Source of the DNA: Malurus cyaneus samueli
Lineage: Eukaryota; Chordata; Aves; Passeriformes; Maluridae
Direction: 5' to 3'
NCBI GenBank assembly: GCA_009741485.1
Contig: CM019214.1
Span: forward strand, 25,893,695 to 25,957,694
DNA: 64,000 nucleotides
Numbering within the stretch: the first letter of the stretch is position 1; every line of letters starts with the position of its first letter. The notes under the pieces are model-generated. The model saw only the letters and a list, made by a program, of their open reading frames with translations, was not told the DNA's origin and searched no databases. Shown here piece by piece: positions 59,806 through 64,000 of the stretch. A program made the translations under genes and the position numbers.

Positions 59806-62800
59806 TTTCATCTAAATGAGAATGCAAATACTAACTTATTCTTTTAAACAAACAGTAGTGCTTTTAGGCTAAAAAACAGTGCAAGAAGTTGGTCTCAATC
59901 ACTTTATTTGGTCTGCCAGAATGAATGTGACCTCTTCTGTTGTTACATTAATAAGGTTCTTTTCTGTAGAGTAATCCTTTGGGATGAACCAGTGTGTTCT
60001 GTCTTTTGGCATTCTTTCCATGTCAAAGACCGATTGTTATGCAAGGACTTTTTTTTTTTTAACCTCTTTTTTCCCTGGGAGAATGAACTATTCAATGCTG
60101 TTGGTTCATCAAGAAAAGAATTGGAACATAGGAAAAGGACCAGCTCCAAGTCAATCTCTTAATTAATATGGGCCATAGGATGTTTCAGGGAAGGTATAAT
60201 AACCACTTGTATAGAGAACGCCAAAGCTTTACAAAAAAAAAAGGAAGAACATATTCAAGAAAGGGAACGGAACAGCATTTCATTGCGGCTGTGCAAATGT
60301 GCTGCTTCAGCAGTGACAAACTCTAACATGGGGACCTGAGATGAATCTTGCAAATTTCTTGTGCCAAAGAGCAAAATGGACACAAGCTTGAAAACCTTTT
60401 TGACATTAGTTTTAAGAAGCTTTGCCAAGAAATCTGTTGCATCACTGGCATTATTGTCAAATGGTCTGACTTCAGTCAGAACTGATCTGCATAATAATTG
60501 TTTCCTGACAGACCAATGACACCTTCCTAAACTAAAAAGACAGTTTACTTACAAACTTCACTTATAGATGCTTATATAATAATTTTTAAATTAAAATTAA
60601 ATTTTAGCAAAGGGTGTAGGAACACTGGACATGTTCAATAGAATTGCATGTCTATCCATTTTGTCTATGGATCCCCATTGTGATAGAGTGCAGACAAATC
60701 AAATTGTATCTATAAAATATAATGATGTTTCAAATGCAATTAAGTCCTTATAATCTTATTGAAAATTTGTGGCATCTTGGAGGACAGTTTCAGATGTGTG
60801 CCTTCACTGAAGAATAAACCAGAGCAAATGCAATTTATGCATATTTTTTTTCTGGCTGTGTCAAAAGGACAGCTTCTTTTCCTGGCCAGACAAATGCTCA
60901 TAAATCCCGCCAAATTGTATCATCTGTTGTCTTTTCTTTGGTGGAGAGAATTTCTGGTGACAGCAACGAGCAGAAGGGAAAATTAGTGTTACCCTTGCTA
61001 TGAGGGGAAGGTGACGGGTAGCAAATCAGGCAAAACTGAAAATCATCTGCTTCTCTTTGCAGGGCCACTAATGAAACAAATAACTTTACTAAAATCTTAG
61101 GAGCGCAGAAACATTTTAGAAATATTTATAGAATTCATGTCTATTTGTATTAAACTCATTTTCATGTTAGAACAATAGGATTTCAGTTTATGTTCTCTTT
61201 AAAAGTACTACATTTTATTATTCCAAATTCCCTCTTACAATTATCATACACATTATTATAACTCTATTAAGATAATTAAAATTCAGAATTATTTGTATTA
61301 AATTACTTTTATTGAGTCTTCAGCAGCTCTCCATTAGGATCAAAATTAATTTTTTTAAATTATAAAATTAGCAAACATATAATCTGTGCTCCAAAGAGGT
61401 TAGAAGAGTTGGAAAAATTAGAGGTATTTTTAAATTAAATTAAACTACAGTCCTATTTGCCTTTTCTGTAGTCTTTGCATTCATAACGAGAGGAAGTTGT
61501 ACATGGAAGGAAAGAAACTATCTGTCTGTTGAACCAGTGCCTATCTTTCATGAAACAGGAATTTTCAAACTGATAAAAAACGTCCCTCCAAAGGAAAATC
61601 AAACAAAAAATCTTTATACATCTCCACATCCCCTATTATCCAATGTGTGGAAATCTGTTACCTAGAAAACTCTGCTGCAGCACACGAAGCTTGACTTCAA
61701 AGAAGCAATTTAATAATTCATATCAGATAATTTTGCTTTCTCTCAGTCCTTCTTTTACCAATGAATAAAAGCCCTCTCTGTAGGTCTGGACCATTCATAG
61801 TTAGTGAAAAATCTTTCTAATCCCTGTATCCTGGCTGTTTTATGCAGATGGAAAGACCTTTGTTTAGTTTCTGGTCACAAATGACTGTCAAAACTAATAC
61901 ATACATTATTGTGAAATGTTATGATTTGAATAACATGAACATTTTATTACTTGAAATTGGTGTAAATGAGGCCCATCACTATTTAAAGTTTCTAGATCAA
62001 ATATGAATTGTGCACATTCATATAGTGCTGCTGATTTATATCAGGTGTCAAAATCACTCCCACTCCAGCTAATTAACCTTTTGTGAATTTCTTGTAAACT
62101 GTTTTCCTGAAATTGCAATGGTGACAAATGGCTGATGTTCTTTTCACTCTATTTCCTCAAGAAATTGAAATGAACTTTTGTTTTGCAGTGAAAATCTCAT
62201 TTTGCTTCATAGATCCTTGTTACCCTGCACATGTTCTGTTCTCGAGAGAATGTTTTGATACAGAAATATAACATTCATATGGAAAAAAAAAATAAAAAAA
62301 AAAAAAAAAGCACTACTTTTTCAGACTTAAAAGAAGCCTGAGCTTAGTTGTGGAGGGAATTCTTTGCAGTATTATTGCTTCATAAAATATATTGATTTCA
62401 GAGCTCCAATCTGTTCCAAAGAGAATACTTCATGGGATCTTGTTCAGCTCCTGTCCTCCCCAATGCCACTGGCAGAATGTGTTATATTTGTTTGTAGTAC
62501 TCACTGAGGGAAAGAAAGAAAAGGCAAATACACAGCCATTAACATTTAGTACAACTGCAATTCACTCACTAACAAAGGAAAAACAATGAATGGGGAATGG
62601 AGAACCAGCAAACATAAAGTGATTTATACATAGAATTGAAACAGACATGACTGAAATCAAAGCTGAGACTGCTGGGGAAAGCTCCCTCAAAATATCACAA
62701 TGATACCTGCTGAAATGTTGAGGAACCCAATTAGGATATAGTAAAGCAGGACTCATGCTAGCAAGATGGGACTAAAATATGCCATTATCTTGACTTAACC

Positions 62801-64000
62801 TGCTTCATGATCTATTTTGTTTCTTTGTTTGAGGAGTATCCTCAGTGTCTGAGGAGAGAAGCTTACATCAAAGTTTCTCTGTGTTTATGCTCAACAGACA
62901 CCTACCAGGTATTAATCTGACATGTTTTAGACATCTATGTCAGGCTAGGATGAATGAAGCTTTCAAAGTACTTTATTTTCTTCATTTTTCAAGAGAAATA
63001 CCCTAGCAGAAGCAGCTCTGATGTAAGTATGCATATTCAATGAAGTGAATTTCCTATCCCAAGCAGCAGGCATGCATCCTTTGCTGCTCTGCTGTTCCTC
63101 ATTCCATATTCCTGTACCAGCAACCAGACTCTGGTAAGGGTGATCTTAACACAGAGAAATTCAAAGATGCTTTAAAGAAATAATTCAGTACAGTACATGT
63201 CACTGCCTTACAACTCTGAGGGCAGGTGCTGACATTACCACTACTGGATTTTTCTCTGTAAATCGTAAATTTTGAAATGTCAACTTTGGTCTCTCAGAGT
63301 CTTGCTAAGGTGATAAAGCAGGAAATTTTTTTTTGTTTTTTAAATATTGTCTATAATACTGCAGCAAACTTGCAAGTGAATAAACTTTCCACGATTGTCA
63401 GGGCTTTCTTCTGATGGAGTAAGGGGAAGAAGATTTTGTTCTTTTTTTTCCTTTTTCATCTAACTATTAGTGCAGTTAAACAAGGACAGTGAACTAAGCA
63501 GATCTGTTGGCTCACTGCCTACAAGAAGTGCTGAACTTCTTTTCTGTTTAAGCTTAATGGGAGTGAACTTTGGATAACAATTTTCAAGTGTTCAAAATGT
63601 CTCATTTTAAACTCAGTTAAATCTGCATACACTTCATAGATTTCATGCAGAAAATGAAATTATGTCTTCAGAGAATCTTCCTTTCTGATACAGTCTGATT
63701 ATAACATCACTACTGCTGTCTTGAAAATCTACCTTTAGAAACTTCACAGTGGAGAGATACATTTTTTCCTATCAGTGTTTTTAAAATACTTCTTCATGTC
63801 TGTCCAAATTCCAAACTGCTCCTTGTGGGATGCATCAGATTGGAGAAATCTGGAAGGTGTTAGGAACCAAGAGTGACTGAATATCAAGTTTACGGTGTCC
63901 TCTCCGGAAAAAAATTTTAGTCATGAGGGAAAAATTGTATAAGCATGAGATGACAACAAGCTCATACATTCAGTAAGAGCAACTCATTTAACCAGTGATA
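59806..64000. other. Unique AT-rich DNA; possible conserved blocks
   Basis: No mobile element or gene was recognised. The stretch 60300-61110 has mixed composition and no repeat signature, and could hold conserved non-coding elements. A TTTGCAG splice-acceptor-like site occurs at about 61054-61060 without a donor. An A-rich run lies at 62283-62309. Confidence 0.45.

Noticed and set aside
61040..61130. Possible exon after TTTGCAG near 61060
   Set aside because: Stops occur within a few codons and no donor site follows.
1..64000. CRISPR arrays, operons, bacterial promoters or prophage
   Set aside because: No regularly spaced repeats, no dense coding and no ribosome-binding sites; the sequence is vertebrate nuclear DNA.

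Overview
This is a 64 kb stretch of AT-rich vertebrate nuclear DNA, most likely from a bird and probably a songbird (Passeriformes). Three things point there. The dominant repeats are CR1 LINE fragments, the main avian retrotransposon. The LTRs belong to families I recognise from bird genomes. One short element has an isoleucine-tRNA-like head and a CR1-like tail, the architecture of the passerine SINE TguSINE1. I found no protein-coding gene, no functional RNA gene and no bacterial-type feature. The longest open frame (209 codons, 53489-54118 minus) lies almost entirely inside an LTR and looks fortuitous. The window is best read as intergenic or deep intronic DNA.

Layout: CR1 fragments lie at 1-610 (-), 3308-4312 (+), 5345-5880 (-), 19337-19925 (-), 30786-31030 (-), 38345-39925 (+, with a large internal deletion), 42163-42562 (-), 46225-46520 (two pieces in opposite orientation), 50690-51060 (+), 56531-57165 (-) and 58952-59805 (-, split by an LTR). 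All are 5'-truncated, internally deleted or frameshifted. Two retain a recognisable but mutated reverse-transcriptase FADD motif. LTR family A (about 573 bp) has near-complete copies at 8196-8762 (-), 26046-26618 (+) and 35870-36442 (+), plus fragments at 5886-5991 and 56506-56530. LTR family B has copies at 25423-25826 (+), 44888-45062 (-) and 53387-54035 (-). A third, GC-rich solo LTR (59298-59745, -) is nested in a CR1 and flanked by a near-perfect 6-bp duplication. The SINE is at 14659-14811.

Between the mobile elements lies AT-rich sequence with simple repeats. These include a 143-nt pure pyrimidine tract, a G-run of up to 18, a T/G-rich block and six A or T homopolymers of 25-40 nt. The least explained structure is a pair of about 245-bp inverted arms (7656-7900 and 9085-9328), roughly 85-90% alike by eye, with a solo LTR near the centre. 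Several blocks could be conserved non-coding elements, one of them with an RFX X-box-like motif, but that needs cross-species alignment. I found no clear new biological system; the inverted repeat and the nested or chimeric junctions are the best leads. Family assignments rest on recalled consensus structure, not on a database search.
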